DNA from: Perognathus longimembris pacificus
Lineage: Eukaryota > Chordata > Mammalia > Rodentia > Heteromyidae
DNA: 64,000 nucleotides
Assembly (NCBI RefSeq): GCF_023159225.1
Contig: NC_063177.1
Span: forward strand, 15,586,673 to 15,650,672
Reading direction: 5' to 3'
Numbering within the stretch: position 1 is the stretch's first letter; each line of letters opens with the position of its first letter. The position numbers and the translations under genes are program-made. This document shows positions 22,381 through 33,428 of this stretch, piece after piece. Under the pieces are notes generated by a model that had not been told where the DNA came from, searched no databases, and worked only from the letters and a program-made list of their open reading frames with translations.

Positions 22381-22389
22381 TTAGTGACC
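22381..22389 (-). CDS. RAP1GAP2: RAP1GAP2 terminal coding segment: Gly-His-stop
   Basis: Only nine coding bases (GGT CAC TAA) follow the acceptor GAAACAG, then the exon runs on as 3' UTR. I found it by looking for an in-phase exon giving the Gly-His C-terminus I recall for the human protein (...SSGAGH). Here the end reads ...GSSTGH. The upstream tract (TGTTTCTTGAAACAG) is a fair but not strong acceptor. A stronger-looking acceptor at 21554-21555 gives an unrelated 70-residue tail and was rejected. Confidence 0.8.
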   Translation of the reverse strand, partial: GH

Positions 22390-22761
22390 CTGTTTCAAGA
22401 AACATCCATGCAAGACATTTTCAGAAGCAGACAACTGTGAGTTCCCCCTGTTGTTTCTGTGGAGGGTTTCCAATGATGGGGGTGGGGGGCACTCTGGAAG
22501 GAACTTGGGGCCCCAGGAGCAGCAAAGGCAGGACCCTGCCTGAACCATGTGGGATACAGACAGAATCCGCCCCCCCCAGAGAGTTCTCCTTCCCTGTCTC
22601 TTCAAGGGACCCCTCCCCTATATGAGACAGGCAGCCCACTCTCATCTCCCTCTCTCCCGCAGTCCATAGGAAAGAAGGCCAGCTTTCGGAGGAACCTGGG
22701 GTGTGGGACGTGGAACATTTCCCCTCTGTCCCCCCCTCCCCACCTTGCACCGGATCCTCAC

Positions 22762-22838
22762 CGTACTGGAGCCAGCGTGACTGAGCTTATCAAAGCGAAA
22801 TTTCAGGTTTGACCTCGGGGAATTTCTGCTCTTGGCAT
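22762..22838 (-). CDS. RAP1GAP2: RAP1GAP2 penultimate exon, AKSRNSPRSNLKFRFDKLSH
   Basis: A 77-base exon encoding (D)AKSRNSPRSNLKFRFDKLSH then AGSST. The acceptor is TTTCCTTAG and the donor is GTGAGG. It ends on a full codon. If the intron were retained, the frame would stay open for about 39 further codons into unconserved sequence, so the donor matters for a normal C-terminus. Confidence 0.92.
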
Positions 22839-23215
22839 CTAAGGAAAGAAGACCCAAGGAAAGGCAGTCACTCACGCTGGAGGGGGAGGTCTGGGCAAAG
22901 GGGATGCCGCCCTTCATCAGGATGTTCTGGCTGACCAGGACTCACTCACCAGCCAAGGCTAAACTCCTGCAGATACCATGTGCCAGTGATTAAACCCAGC
23001 CATTGGTTTCCTTTTTGGCAGGCCAACAAAGAAAGTCCTGAATTTGACCTCGGGAACTTCATGGTTGCCATACGGGCAATTCCATTGCTCCTCTAGCTCT
23101 TTCCTCCACTGCTTCTCTTTGAGATGCAATCTCATCTCCTGCCTAGGTGTGCACCTGGACTCCAATCTGCCTAGTTGAGGCTTACACAAGGACCAGTGTG
23201 CACCACCACCCCTAG

Positions 23216-23456
23216 TATCCTTCTATTGAGATGGAGTCTCCTGGACTTTTCTGCCTGGGCTGGCTTAGAACTATGATGCTCCCAATCTAGTGTCCTACGT
23301 AGTTTAGGACAACAGTTGCAAGTTGCTGCACCAAGCTACTGGTTGAAAAATTAGTCTCCTGAGCATTTCTGCCCAAGATGGCCTCAAACAACAATCCTCC
23401 CATTCTCATCCTCCCAAGTAGCTAGGATTACAGGTGTGAGCCACTCTCACTGGCTC
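23216..23456 (-). mobile_element. Tandem B1-like monomers (reverse)
   Basis: Two B1-type bodies: TTCTGCCTGGGCTGGCTTAG and, later, CTCCCAAGTAGCTAGGATTA. Confidence 0.7.
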
Positions 23457-23745
23457 CAAGTCATTTTAAATATTAAATTACATAAGCTTACACGTAGGTA
23501 AATTATATTCAAGAAGGCTTATCATTCATCATTTCCTCTCACAGTTGTTGCAACTGAGAGGCAGAATACACTGTGGGAGTGGGCTGTGCCATCTCCTCCC
23601 CACCCCAGCCCTGTCTTCAGTGTGTCACGGCTTGAGATCTGCCACAGAAAGAGAATCAACACCACCTAAGCTGGCAATCAGGGCTACAATCAGGGATTCA
23701 TTTGCTTCTTTGTTGTCTCGACTCCAGAAACTAATGGAGATGGAC

Positions 23746-23910
23746 CCCGGAGGCTCAGGCCTATAATCCTAGATACTCAGGAGGCTGAGATCTGGAGGAT
23801 CAAGGTTTTGTAGGCAGCCTGGGCAGAAAAGTCCTCAAGATTCCATCTCCGAAATAACCAGCAAAACGGCAAGCTGGTGGTTTGGCTCAAGTGGTAGAGT
23901 GCCAGGCAAA
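23746..23910 (+). mobile_element. B1-type SINE with short tRNA-like end
   Basis: GGCCTATAATCCTAGATACT, then GTTTGGCTCAAGTGGTAGAG. Confidence 0.7.
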
Positions 23911-24394
23911 CAAGCAAGGACTGCTGCTTTCCCTGACACCCCACTACCCATCCCAAACATCCTCTCTCCTTGATGTTCTCTGGCACACTCTGTGCAGGGC
24001 CCCTTCCACACCAACTCCCACCTGTCCTTCCTACCCCTCAGTACACAGCTCAGTACCAAAACGGGTCTTTCTCCACGCCAGTCATTGCCTTTCCCCTGAA
24101 GAGCCTCCAGAGGTTTCCAGTACCCACAGGACAATGCCACAAACCTCACCAGGGTCTCCAGGCAGCCCACCCGAGGTGGCTGCAACCACTCTCCTCTCTC
24201 ATGCCTCCCCAGACGTTGCATGGTTCCAGAACACTCTTCCACTCACCCCTCTAGCCTTCCCCCACGCTGTCCCCTGTCCCTTGTGTGATTCAGTCCATTG
24301 CAGGACTAGCAGCCCTGGGTAAGTGTTGGGTGGGGCAAGGGAGCAACCAAGAAAGCATGTGTTTCTAACCACACAACCCTAGCTCCTCCACTAC

Positions 24395-24480
24395 AGGTTC
24401 CTCCTTCAAAGGACTCAGTTCACTGAGCCTCAGTTTCCCCATGTGTAAGGAGAAGGTAAGAGCACAACCTTTTAAAGCTT
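24395..24480 (+). repeat. MIR fragment
   Basis: CTGAGCCTCAGTTTCCCCAT matches the conserved core of the mammalian MIR family. Confidence 0.5.
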
Positions 24481-24615
24481 GATGGACAGACAGACAGGAG
24501 TGAGCTAGCAGAGGTCAAAGCAGGAATGGCAACCGGCCAATTGCTCCTGCCTGGGGCGCTGTACCCCAAGAACAGCTGTCAGGCCCCTGGGGCCACCTAC
24601 CTAACCCCCACTGAC

Positions 24616-24742
24616 CTGTAGGACTCCGGCTCATGATGATGGGAGTGGCGGTGGCCCCTACACTGGGGCTCTCGCTGCTCGGAGATGGGCTGTAGACAAA
24701 TACCTCCTGCTTGAAGGGTGAGGTTGTGGACGGCTGGCTGCT
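24616..24742 (-). CDS. RAP1GAP2: RAP1GAP2 exon, SSQPSTTSPFKQEVFVYSPS segment
   Basis: A 127-base exon (42 codons plus one base) encoding SSQPSTTSPFKQEVFVYSPS, then PSSESPSVGATATPIIMSRS and PT. The acceptor is CTCTCCTCAG and the donor is GTCAGT. The final G opens an Asp codon finished by the exon at 22762-22838. Confidence 0.93.
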
Positions 24743-25171
24743 CTGAGGAGAGAGGCCGGGTGAGCAAGGCTGGGTGAGCGAGGCCAGCACATTGGCTGCC
24801 CATGGTGGGGGGGGCCAAATAGACCTGAGAGCGACCCTCCTAGCCCTGGAGAGGTGCTGCTCCCCACCTGTCCCTACTCTCTCCTTTCTGCTGCTCCCAC
24901 CCCGCCCCCTCCAGGAAGGGCATCGGTCACAGCCCCCTGGGACCTTGACCTTGTCCCCTCTCAAGCCAGGGTCCCATGGCAGGGACAGCACCCAGATGGC
25001 CCTGGCCGTCCCCTGAGAGACACTCCACATTCAACCACTGCCCCCTGCAGGTGGTGACAGCCGCCTGGGCCACCTGTGGCCACCTGTGGCCCATGGCATT
25101 ATTCTTATTGAAGCCACATGGAGCCAGCTAGGCCCCAGAGTGCTGTCGCCAGCAGGACAAGGCACACCTAC

Positions 25172-25289
25172 CCCACTGTCACACTCCTCCATGGCCTCGC
25201 CCTCCCCTGCGGTGCTGCTGAAGCTGCTGGTGCTGGAGGAGGAGCGAGAGATGTTGGCACGGCCATTCTCTTTCAACTTCATGAAGGGC
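25172..25289 (-). CDS. RAP1GAP2: RAP1GAP2 exon, PFMKLKENGRANISRSSSS segment
   Basis: A 118-base exon. It completes Lys and adds 39 codons: PFMKLKENGRANISRSSSST, then SSFSSTAGEGEAMEECDSG. It is a serine-rich, then acidic part of the tail. The acceptor is CCACACAG and the donor is GTAGGT. Against the human sequence as I remember it, an extra Asn seems to be present in GRANIS; this is uncertain. Confidence 0.92.
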
Positions 25290-25566
25290 CTGTGTGGAAC
25301 AGGGCACAAGGCAAGCAAGCCCCAGTCACAGGGGGCACTAAGGTCTTCTCAGGCCTCAGGCCCTCCCCAGACTTAGAGCCAAACAAGCCCAGCAGAGATC
25401 AGAGTTTGCCCACAGTGGCTCCCTTTATGTTCTAGAGAGTTCCAGAAAGTTCCAGAGGTGAGAGGTGTCATTCTCTGTTTGCCTAGAGGCATAGGGCACA
25501 TTCAGGACTCCAAATAGCAAATGCTAACCTCTCTCTCCTTTCCCTCCCCCCGCCCCCCACGCTTAC

Positions 25567-25680
25567 TTCTCTTTATTGGGGCAGATTTCAGGAGAGCTGG
25601 GGTTCGATGAGGTCTCAGACTTTATCTCCTGAGAAGAATGCCCGCCATCCGGGGTCTTGGGGGTGCTGGAGACACTGTCA
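25567..25680 (-). CDS. RAP1GAP2: RAP1GAP2 exon, STPKTPDGGHSSQEIKSE segment
   Basis: A 114-base exon. Its first base completes the Cys codon; 37 codons follow (DSVSSTPKTPDGGHSSQEIK and SETSSNPSSPEICPNKE), then two bases of a Lys codon. It is Ser/Thr/Pro-rich with several SP/TP sites, typical of the disordered tail. The acceptor is TCTCACAG and the donor is GTAAGC. Confidence 0.93.
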
Positions 25681-26275
25681 CTGTGAGAAGGGATGGGAAG
25701 AGGAGTGAGTGAGGTCATGGAGGAAGCCCCTAGGCCCAGGCCCACTCTAATCCCCAGACAGAGCGCTGATCACAGGGCCCCATGCCTTCTACACAGTGTG
25801 GGTGTGGAAACTTCCTTCCTCATCCAGGCCCCCAAGACTGCCACAGACCACAGGGGCTACCTGGCTCCTGTAGTAAAGGCCACACTAGGTTCAGAGGTGA
25901 AAGCCTAGAATCACCAAACCCCAACTCTGGTTTGATGGCAGAGACCATGCGCCATTCACAGGTGCCAAGCATGGACCCAATACTGGCTGTCAGGGACATG
26001 ATGGCTCTGCCCTTGAGGTAGTACTTTATATAACTTCATTATTGAGAAATAATACACGTGGCACACAACTCAACTAGTGAGAGTGGACAAGTACATGGTT
26101 TCTAGAGGGCTCACAATCATGCAGTCATCACCATGATCTAATTTTAGAACATTTTTAGAGCATCTAAAAAGGAACCCTGGCCCCATTTACAACCACTGCC
26201 CACCCCCTGCCCTGTGGACTTACCTGCTCTGGACTTTTTGTGGAAATAGGACCATACACTGTTTTGTGGTCTTTG

Positions 26276-26378
26276 ATCTTTTGGCTTTTTCTGTTTATGT
26301 GGTACTGAGGAATCGAACCAGGGGCTTCATGCATGCTAGGCAAGCACTCTACCACTGAGCCACATTCCCAGCTACGCA
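26276..26378 (-). mobile_element. ID-like SINE, left half only
   Basis: TTTTCTGTTTATGTGGTACT then AAGCACTCTACCACTGAGCC. No right half. Confidence 0.75.
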
Positions 26379-26594
26379 ATATTCTCAAAGTTCACCTACA
26401 CTGTAGCATGCATCAGTCCCTCAGCTGTCTGTATTACAAGAATATTGTGTTTTATGGGCAGAATACATTTTATCTATCTAGCTATCAAGTCATGAACATC
26501 CAAATGTCTTCTACTTTGGGCTACTATGCATAATGCTACAGCAAATGTGAACTAGTCAAGCTAGTTTTTGTTCCTTTGCTTGTTTGTGTGTGTA

Positions 26595-26810
26595 TGCCAG
26601 TAGTGGGGCTTGAAGTCAAGCCCTAGGCTTTGTCCCTAGGCTGGAGCTCTACCACTTGAGTCACTTCTCCACTTTTGGTTTTTTGATCATTAATTGGAGA
26701 TTGAGCCACTCATGGGTTTTCCTGCCTAGGCTGGCTTTAAACTGTGATCCTCAGATCTCAGCCTCCTGAGTGGCTGGGATTATAGGCATGAGCCTCTAAG
26801 CACCCTGGGC
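26595..26810 (-). mobile_element. B1-type/Geo composite SINE
   Basis: CCAGTAGTGGGGCTTGAAGT to GATTATAGGCATGAGCC. Confidence 0.85.
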
Positions 26811-26840
26811 TACAAGTTTGTTCTATTTTTATTTTGGGGG

Positions 26841-27049
26841 GCTGGGGCTTGAACTCAGGTCCTGGGAGCTGTCCCTGGGCGTCTTTTGCTCTACCACTTG
26901 AGCCACAACTCCACTTCCAGCTTTTTTTTGGTAGCTTATTGGAGATAAGAGTCTCACAGACTTTACTGCCTGGGCTGGCTTTGATCCATGATCCTCAGAT
27001 CTCCATCTCCTGAGTAGCTAGGATTACAGGCATGAGCCACCAGCACCCT
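26841..27049 (-). mobile_element. B1-type/Geo composite SINE
   Basis: GCTGGGGCTTGAACTCAGGT to GGCATGAGCCACCAGCACCC. The preceding element is in the same orientation, about 30 bases away. Confidence 0.85.
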
Positions 27050-27809
27050 GCTGTTTGTTTGTTGTTTTTTATGGACCATTGCTTTATTCTCTTGGGCCTA
27101 TAACTAGGGGTGGAATGACTGGCTCCTGGGGTAACTATTTAGCCAGAACGCTTTCCAAAGCATTTGCACTATTTTAGACTCCCACCAGCAGTGAGCAAGG
27201 CTCCCATGTCTCCACATCCTCTCTAGCCATTTCTATGATGTGTCTTTATTTTTTTAATCATAGCTCCCCTGGAGATGCTCAGGGCCTTGCTGCACTTTTG
27301 ACAAAGTAGCTGATAAGCTGTCAGCCTCCCCCCCCATCCCCCCCCCACCCCAACCACTATGCGCGACTTGTCTACACATCTGGATAACAAAGGCAATTTC
27401 TTCCCTCCTGGCTTTGCAGCCTCTCCTCCCCTCTCTTCCCAGTTGCCTTCACCAGCTCTGTCCTCCACTTGACCTTGAACACTGGGGTTCACACATTCTC
27501 CTTCTGGATATTCATTTCCAGTCTCCCCACGGTCTCTGTACCTCTGTCCTGACGCTGCCCCCCCTTCACTTTCACCAGGCCTGTCTTGAGAGATGAAGAG
27601 CTGGGTATCTCTGCTGACTGGCCCAGCACACCCCTAAGCAGGCTCCGAACACAGAATGTGATCGTCCTCACCAAGGAGGAAGGCATGAGTACAGCCACAC
27701 CTGTCCTGCATGCCAGCTCAGGGGGTGGGATGCCACCCATGGCTTATAGCCAGAGAGCTTGGAAACCCAGAAGCCAACCTAAATGTCTTCCTTTCCCTCA
27801 CAGGACCAT

Positions 27810-27915
27810 GAGCTCCTGGAAGGCAGAACATGTCTTTGATAGCAACCCTCTGAGCACATAGCACCATGCCTGGCAAAGGGCAGGCACTCAATAAAGCTGC
27901 TTGATGAATTAATGG
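27810..27915 (+). repeat. MIR/L2-type tail
   Basis: GGCAGGCACTCAATAAAGCT matches the common 3' end of old mammalian MIR/L2 elements. Confidence 0.5.
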
Positions 27916-27947
27916 ACAAGTGGACTCATCTGGGCCCATTATATGAT

Positions 27948-28262
27948 TATAGTGCACGCCTATAATTCTAGCTATTTGGGAGGCTGAGATTGGGAGGATC
28001 ATGGTTCAAGGACAACCTGGGCATAAAAGATCATTAGACCTCTTCTCACCCGAGTTAATGCAGTTGCATGCACCTATTATCCTAGTTACAATAAGAAGCC
28101 TAAAATAGGTAGATCAGGGTTCAGGTACACATCCAGGCAGGAATCAAGACCCTACCCAAAATTAACTAGCACAAAAAAAAGTTCTGGGGACATGTCTGAA
28201 GTGGTAGAGCACCCAACAAGCAAACCCAAGTCCCTACATTCAAACCCCAGTACTGCCAAAAC
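27948..28262 (+). mobile_element. B1-B1-tRNA-like composite SINE
   Basis: Two B1-like units (GCACGCCTATAATTCTAGCT; TGCATGCACCTATTATCCTA), then a tRNA-like unit (ATGTCTGAAGTGGTAGAGCA). Confidence 0.65.
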
Positions 28263-28292
28263 CAAATATATTTGTTTTTAAAAGATAAATGG

Positions 28293-28540
28293 GAGATGGG
28301 TGCTGGTGGCTCACTCCTGTAATCCTCGCTATTCAGGTGACTGAGATCTGAGAATCACAGTTCAAAGCCAGCCCAGGCAGGAAATTCTGTGAGATGCTTG
28401 TTTATACTTAACCACCAGAAAACCAGAAGTGGCACTGTGGCTCAAAAGGGTAGAGCAATGGCCTCGAGCAAAAAGAGCTCAGGGGCAGCGTCCAGGCCCT
28501 GAGTTCAAGCCCCAGGACAAAAAAAAAAAAAAAAAAAAAA
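28293..28540 (+). mobile_element. B1-type/Geo composite SINE
   Basis: GGCTCACTCCTGTAATCCTC, GGCACTGTGGCTCAAAAGGG, 22-base A tail. Confidence 0.9.
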
Positions 28541-28645
28541 GTCAAATGGGCTCATCAATGAAAAGATCATCCTAAAAGCCCAATTAACTCTACCTGTCAG
28601 AATCAGGGAAGGCTTCCATGACAGGATGAGAGGGGACACCTGGAG

Positions 28646-28730
28646 CAGGGATGAGGGTGTAGCTCACTGCTGGAGCCCTTGCCTGGCATGCATAAGCCCG
28701 TGGGTTTCATCTCCAGCACAGGGGATGGGA
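28646..28730 (+). mobile_element. ID-like monomeric SINE
   Basis: GAGGGTGTAGCTCACTGCTG then GCTTTCATCTCCAGC-like B box region; decayed. Confidence 0.5.
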
Positions 28731-29041
28731 AGGAGAGCACGGGACACACGCGCATGTGTGAGGGAGCATTGAAAAACAGAAGACAAAGAAAGACAGGCAA
28801 GGTTCCAGTGTGGGTCACAATGCTACACACACAACTTCAGAGTTGCATGCTGGGAAGGGTCAACTGGAATCCAAGGATGACAGCTGTGTGGGTGATGAGT
28901 GTGCAAGCTGCCAGAAGTGTACATGTGGGGCGGGGGGAGAGGGGGTTGACGAAAGCCATCTCCCAACACTGAGAAAATCTCTCAAGAAGTAGAAAGCTAA
29001 CAAACCGCAAAACTGGGTGGCATTGGGGTCCCGACAGTTAC

Positions 29042-29160
29042 CATCGTGTCCGGCTGTCCCCAGGGCCTTCAGAGCCTGTGTGCAGGCGGGGAAAGAGCCC
29101 CGATCGCCGTTTGATGGGGCTCCGAGACTGGTTCTTCACGGTGGCCGCTGCCACGGGAGG
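29042..29160 (-). CDS. RAP1GAP2: RAP1GAP2 exon, TVKNQSRSPIKRRSGLFPR segment
   Basis: A 119-base exon encoding PPVAAATVKNQSRSPIKRRS, then GLFPRLHTGSEGPGDSRTR, plus two bases (TG) of a Cys codon. It is a basic, Ser-rich and probably disordered part of the tail, with RSPIKRR a plausible phosphorylation or 14-3-3-type context. The acceptor is TATTGGCAG and the donor is GTAACT. Confidence 0.92.
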
Positions 29161-29454
29161 CTGCCAATAAAACCACCAGAGTGAGTCCACACCCCCAGCC
29201 CAGGTCCCTTCCCTCTCCTCTCTGGCCTACCCCTGGCTCCTGGTCAGGGGGTGGGGGCCCAGAAAGCAGAATGCGGCTGACAAGCTCAGAGTCAGTCATT
29301 CGCGGGCCTTTTCCTGGGTTCTTAAGCCTATCCTTTGGCCCTGGTCATGATCCAGTGAAGAGGAGCAAAGATTTGGGACTAGCACAGGGAGTCCTCACAA
29401 TGAAGAAAGGCAGGAAGATCTAGAGGTCACAGACTGAGAAGCCCAAAGCTAGAG

Positions 29455-29600
29455 AGCCCTTGGAATGACCTGCTTCAACCTCTCACTGAACCAAAAAGGA
29501 CCAGAGAACAGGGAGATTTGGTTAAGGTCAACTAACAGATCACTGGCAGAATGAGGACTTGAACCCAGAGCTCCTGGCTCTCCACCACTGGATGCAGGCA
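29455..29600 (-). repeat. MIR fragment
   Basis: GGTTAAGGTCAACTAACAGA and GAGGACTTGAACCCAGAGCT match the MIR core in reverse. Confidence 0.6.
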
Positions 29601-29789
29601 GTGGTCACAATAACAAGATGGGAGGAGAGGTGCTGAGCCGGGTCCACTTGTTTCAGTGAACAATGGGGCATCAGTCAATCAAAGCTGCTGCTTCAGACGT
29701 TTGCCTGGCCTCACAGGGGGACAACAATGGGAGAACAGTTTAAGGAATGAGAGATGGGGGCCTAGAATCAATATTAAGAGCCTTCTGGG

Positions 29790-29960
29790 CCTCTAACCCA
29801 GGCCTCATCCCTGTGCTGGGTAACCCATTCTGCCACAATGTGCTATGCCATCTTGGACAAATGACAACACTCTCTGGGCCTCAGATGCCTCAAGCACAGA
29901 ATGAGGAACATCACCCTGCCCTGGCCCTTTGGGGATAAACACAATAATAGGTATAAAACT
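29790..29960 (+). repeat. MIR fragment
   Basis: CTATGCCATCTTGGACAAAT then CTCTGGGCCTCAGATGCCTC match the MIR core. Confidence 0.55.
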
Positions 29961-30249
29961 ATTTGGTGAAAATAAATTAATTGTGCAAGGTTGTTTATTA
30001 TTTCTAAAATTCGTATCAGGGTGACTCTGTCCTGTTATTGAGAAGAAGGAAAGGAAATAGTAGGCTATGCCTGTTCAAAGTCCCTCTGCCTTATCGTCAC
30101 ACCAGCTCTGTGTTCCCTACCTGCCCAGCCCCAGGTGCAAGCCAGCCAGACGCATGCCTGCAGACCCCAGGGCCCTCTCTCCTGGGGGGGGCTGTGCCCA
30201 CAGGGACAGAGAGGGTAGACCGACTCGGGCAGACCTAGCTATCATCCCA

Positions 30250-30345
30250 GATCTTCAGTTTGGCTGGGAGGCCTTCAGCAAGTTTCTTAAACTCTCTGAG
30301 AGCCTCCTGTTCCTCCACTGTGGAAAGGAACTGGATGCAGCTCCT
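30250..30345 (+). repeat. MIR fragment
   Basis: CTTCAGCAAGTTTCTTAAAC followed by TCTCTGAGAGCCTCCTG-type sequence matches the MIR core. Confidence 0.5.
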
Positions 30346-30759
30346 GCTCCACACATCCAGCAGCAATCAGGCGAGATCTAGTGAGCTCGGGGCCTGGTTG
30401 CTCAGCAAGCTAGGGTGGCCACTGTGTGCCTGAACAATAACCAGCGAGTCCACAGGGAAATGCACCTGGAACCATTCTGCAAGGCTGGTCCAAAGAAGAA
30501 GGCCCAGGTATTAAGGAAATTGAGAGAAAAGGATGAGAGGGCTGCTAATCCATCCCAGTGCTGCAGCCCACTGAGAGGGAGGCTTCATCTCAGAGGGCCG
30601 AGGCTGGGTCCCACCCCAAGCAGCCTCAGTGTCTCTCCATCATCCAGCTTGCCCTCTTCAATCCACCTAGCCAAGCAATGGGTGGGGGTGTACTTCCTCC
30701 GAAGGTTTTGGGGGAACCCTCCACCAGCCCTGGTGAGGCCCAGGGCCCACCACACTCAC

Positions 30760-30897
30760 CGAGAAGGTGGCCTTGGTGAGCTCCATGCTGTTGTGGACGA
30801 TGCCCCCACTGAGGCTGCCGGGGATGCCCGCACCATGCGCCTTCCTCTGGCTGCCCACCATGGTCTCCATGGAGTGGCTGCGCACACGGATGGCCCT
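30760..30897 (-). CDS. RAP1GAP2: RAP1GAP2 exon, RAIRVRSHSMETMVG segment with TKxT motif
   Basis: A 138-base exon (46 codons) encoding RAIRVRSHSMETMVG followed by a Gly/Ser-rich stretch and SMELTKATFS. The TKAT sequence fits the TKxT motif reported to bind the C2A domain of synaptotagmin-like protein 1 in platelets. The acceptor is CCCCATAG and the donor is GTGAGT. The stretch after METMVG (SQRKAHGAG) differs most from the human protein as I recall it. A UG-rich intronic tract (30955-31220) lies just upstream of the acceptor. Confidence 0.92.
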
Positions 30898-30954
30898 CTA
30901 TGGGGACAGCAGGAGGTGACAAAGGCTCCCTCTGGATGAGGACCTTGTCTTTGC

Positions 30955-31220
30955 CATGTATGTGCAAGTGCACACACACTCGCATACATGTGCATAAGCA
31001 TGCCCACATGTGGATATGCACGCCTACACACACACCCAAGTGCATAATACATGTACATGCACAAACCTACATGAGCACGTATTCAGTCACACTCATGCCC
31101 AAGCATGCACACACACAGGTATGTACATATTCACACAGTGCACGCATGTACACACTCACACACATGAATCTCCAATTGTGTGTGCTCATACATGAGTATA
31201 TGTGTGCTCGCATGTGAGTC
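30955..31220. repeat. CA/TG-rich cryptic repeat beside an exon
   Basis: An imperfect mosaic of CACA, CATG and ACAT motifs. In the RAP1GAP2 pre-mRNA it reads as a UG-rich tract starting about 60 bases upstream of the acceptor of the 30760-30897 exon. Confidence 0.85.
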
Positions 31221-32409
31221 TCTAGCACATGTAAAGCGTCCCCCCACATTCCCATGTTCTGACAAGACAGAGCACCAGGCAGAGGAGTCTGAGGGCTCAG
31301 TGCCTCCGCACCTTACACACCAAGGCCACTTGTAACTATGACAGCCCTGGAGGTGAGACACCAAGAATGAGGCGAGCCCACTAGTCTCATAGCCCCTGGG
31401 GTCATTCGGCCTCTCTCTTCTGAATCAAAGATGCCCCTGGGGGTGAAGTCATTGCCTCTCCACTCTCTGGACCATAGAATGGTTGCCTAGCAACAGTGTT
31501 CCTGAGACAAGGATGCACCAGCCAGCATGTGTGATTCACATCACCACCCAAGCATAGAGCCGCGCACCCTTGGAGACACTAATGGCAGGATACTAACACA
31601 TCCTTAGACAACAAAGCTTTCCTCCACGAGGTAAACGCTCCATAAAGCTCAGCATCTTTATGCGCCTCAGGTGCGGTCAACCACCATTATCAACAATGGC
31701 TTCCCAAGCTCACCATTTATGCTCTGTTCTGCGATGAGCCATCTTTTTCCTATGAAGAATCCAGGGTGGGTTAGGAATCCCTGTGTGACTGTGTGGTCCT
31801 GCCTGGTCTACTGAGCTTCACAAACACAATCACACTGAATTCATAATGCAGAGCTTCCAAGACGAGAAGTAGATAAGGGACCCTTCAAGACAAAGATGCT
31901 GAGATGGCTCCAATCTAGGTGCTGTCTAAGGTCTGGTACGAGGCTTCTGTCCCTTCCAGTATGGAAAGGGCAGGAAGGTGATCATTCAAACTTACATGAC
32001 TGTGGTTCCAAACCATGAGTAGAGCAGGCCAAGTACAAAACCTGAGCTTTCTCACTGGACCATGAAAGGAAGTGGGGGCCATCCTGGTATCACAACTTCC
32101 TGTCTCAGGAGAAAAGGGGGGCTGGAGATGCCGAAAGCTGGGTTTGGGGGGAAGGGTCCCACTTGGCCCTGGCAAGTTTCATCCGTCATCACTAGTGCTG
32201 CTCAGGTGGCCCTGCCTGTCTTGCAGGTATGGCAAGGACTCCTCTGTACGCTTAACGGGATGATTGTCACCTTTTCTGCCACTAGGGGTCAGGGCAGACC
32301 AACCCATTAACCAGCCCAGGCCTTCAAAGGCCGAGAGAAATCCAGCCTGACATGCTTTGGCTTGCCAGTCCTCCTTCCTTGTCCATTCCATATGATGAGC
32401 TCAGTGGAT

Positions 32410-32695
32410 GGCTCAGTGTTTCTCAAAATGTAGCACACGCATGCTTTATGTCCATATTACGTGGATCTCACCATGTGTGCACTTCACTGACGGCCACGAG
32501 TCTAGGGATCCATGTCTTTCAAAGGTGAGTGTGTCTAACACTTATCTCCTTTATGAAGACAATGTTCCACTAAGAATCCCAGATATATGTCCACAGATCC
32601 CCATGGCTACAGTCTGCAATGCTGACATCACAACCCACCTCTTATGCTGCACAAGCAGCTTTGATTTGGGCAGCATCACTATAAAAGCTTAGTTT
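32410..32695. repeat. Possible old DNA-transposon remnant
   Basis: CAGTGTTTCTCAAAATGTAG at the start resembles hAT/MER-type ends. No clear partner terminus. Confidence 0.25.
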
Positions 32696-33208
32696 TTAAT
32701 CATTAGAAATATATATATAGAGAGCGAGAGGTTTTCATCTAAGTGAAATGCAAACTTTAAAAGTGTTGGTAGGACAGGCAGATTCCCAAGAATCTCTTCA
32801 AACAGCTCAGTTTGAAAAGCAGGTCGAGCTATCCCGCAAGACATGCACTGGCTGTGTCTCATGGAGGAAAGCTTCGATCACAGCGGTAGAACTGCCTCAA
32901 GATGTGAGGCGCTACTCTACAGGACACAAAGTCCCGGGCAGTGAGCCTAGGACCATGGGGAGGCTGTTTCCTGGGGCACGAAGCATCCTGGCCCACCAGG
33001 GTGGGGAAGGACCAGTCCCTGGGGAGGTTAGAGAACAGATGGTAAGGTCCCATTCAGCCCTGAGCATTCTATTCCGGTTCCCGCTTCCTGTCAGAAAGGA
33101 ACTTTCCTAGGAAGCGGATCCAATATGCTGATCTTATTCATGGGTAAATTCCATAAGCAACACCCGTCATTCTGACATCATAGCCCTACCTAACAAAACC
33201 CAAAACTA

Positions 33209-33428
33209 TGGCTGGGTGACAACGGCTCATACCTGAGATCCTAGCTACTCAGGACACTGAGATCTGAGGATCACGGTTCAAAGCCAGCCTGAGCAGGAAA
33301 GTCCATGAGATTCTTATCTCTAATTAACCACCAGAAAACCAGAAGTGGTGCTGTGGTTCAAAGTGGTAAGAGTGCTAGCCTTGAGCCCAAAAGCTCAGGG
33401 AGAGCGCCCATTCAAGCCCCATAACTAA
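33209..33428 (+). mobile_element. B1-type/Geo composite SINE
   Basis: GGCTCATACCTGAGATCCTA, then GTGCTGTGGTTCAAAGTGGT. Confidence 0.85.

Larger units (their letters stand above)
26028..27237 (-). mobile_element. Ancient L1 3' region (reverse), interrupted by SINEs
   Basis: Blocks in the right order for an old L1 3' UTR read in reverse: CAGTCATCACCATGATCTAA, TGTAGCATGCATCAGT, GGGCTACTATGCATAATGCT, TCCCACCAGCAGTGAGCAAG, CTCCACATCCTCTC. SINEs split it at 26276, 26595 and 26841. Confidence 0.75.
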
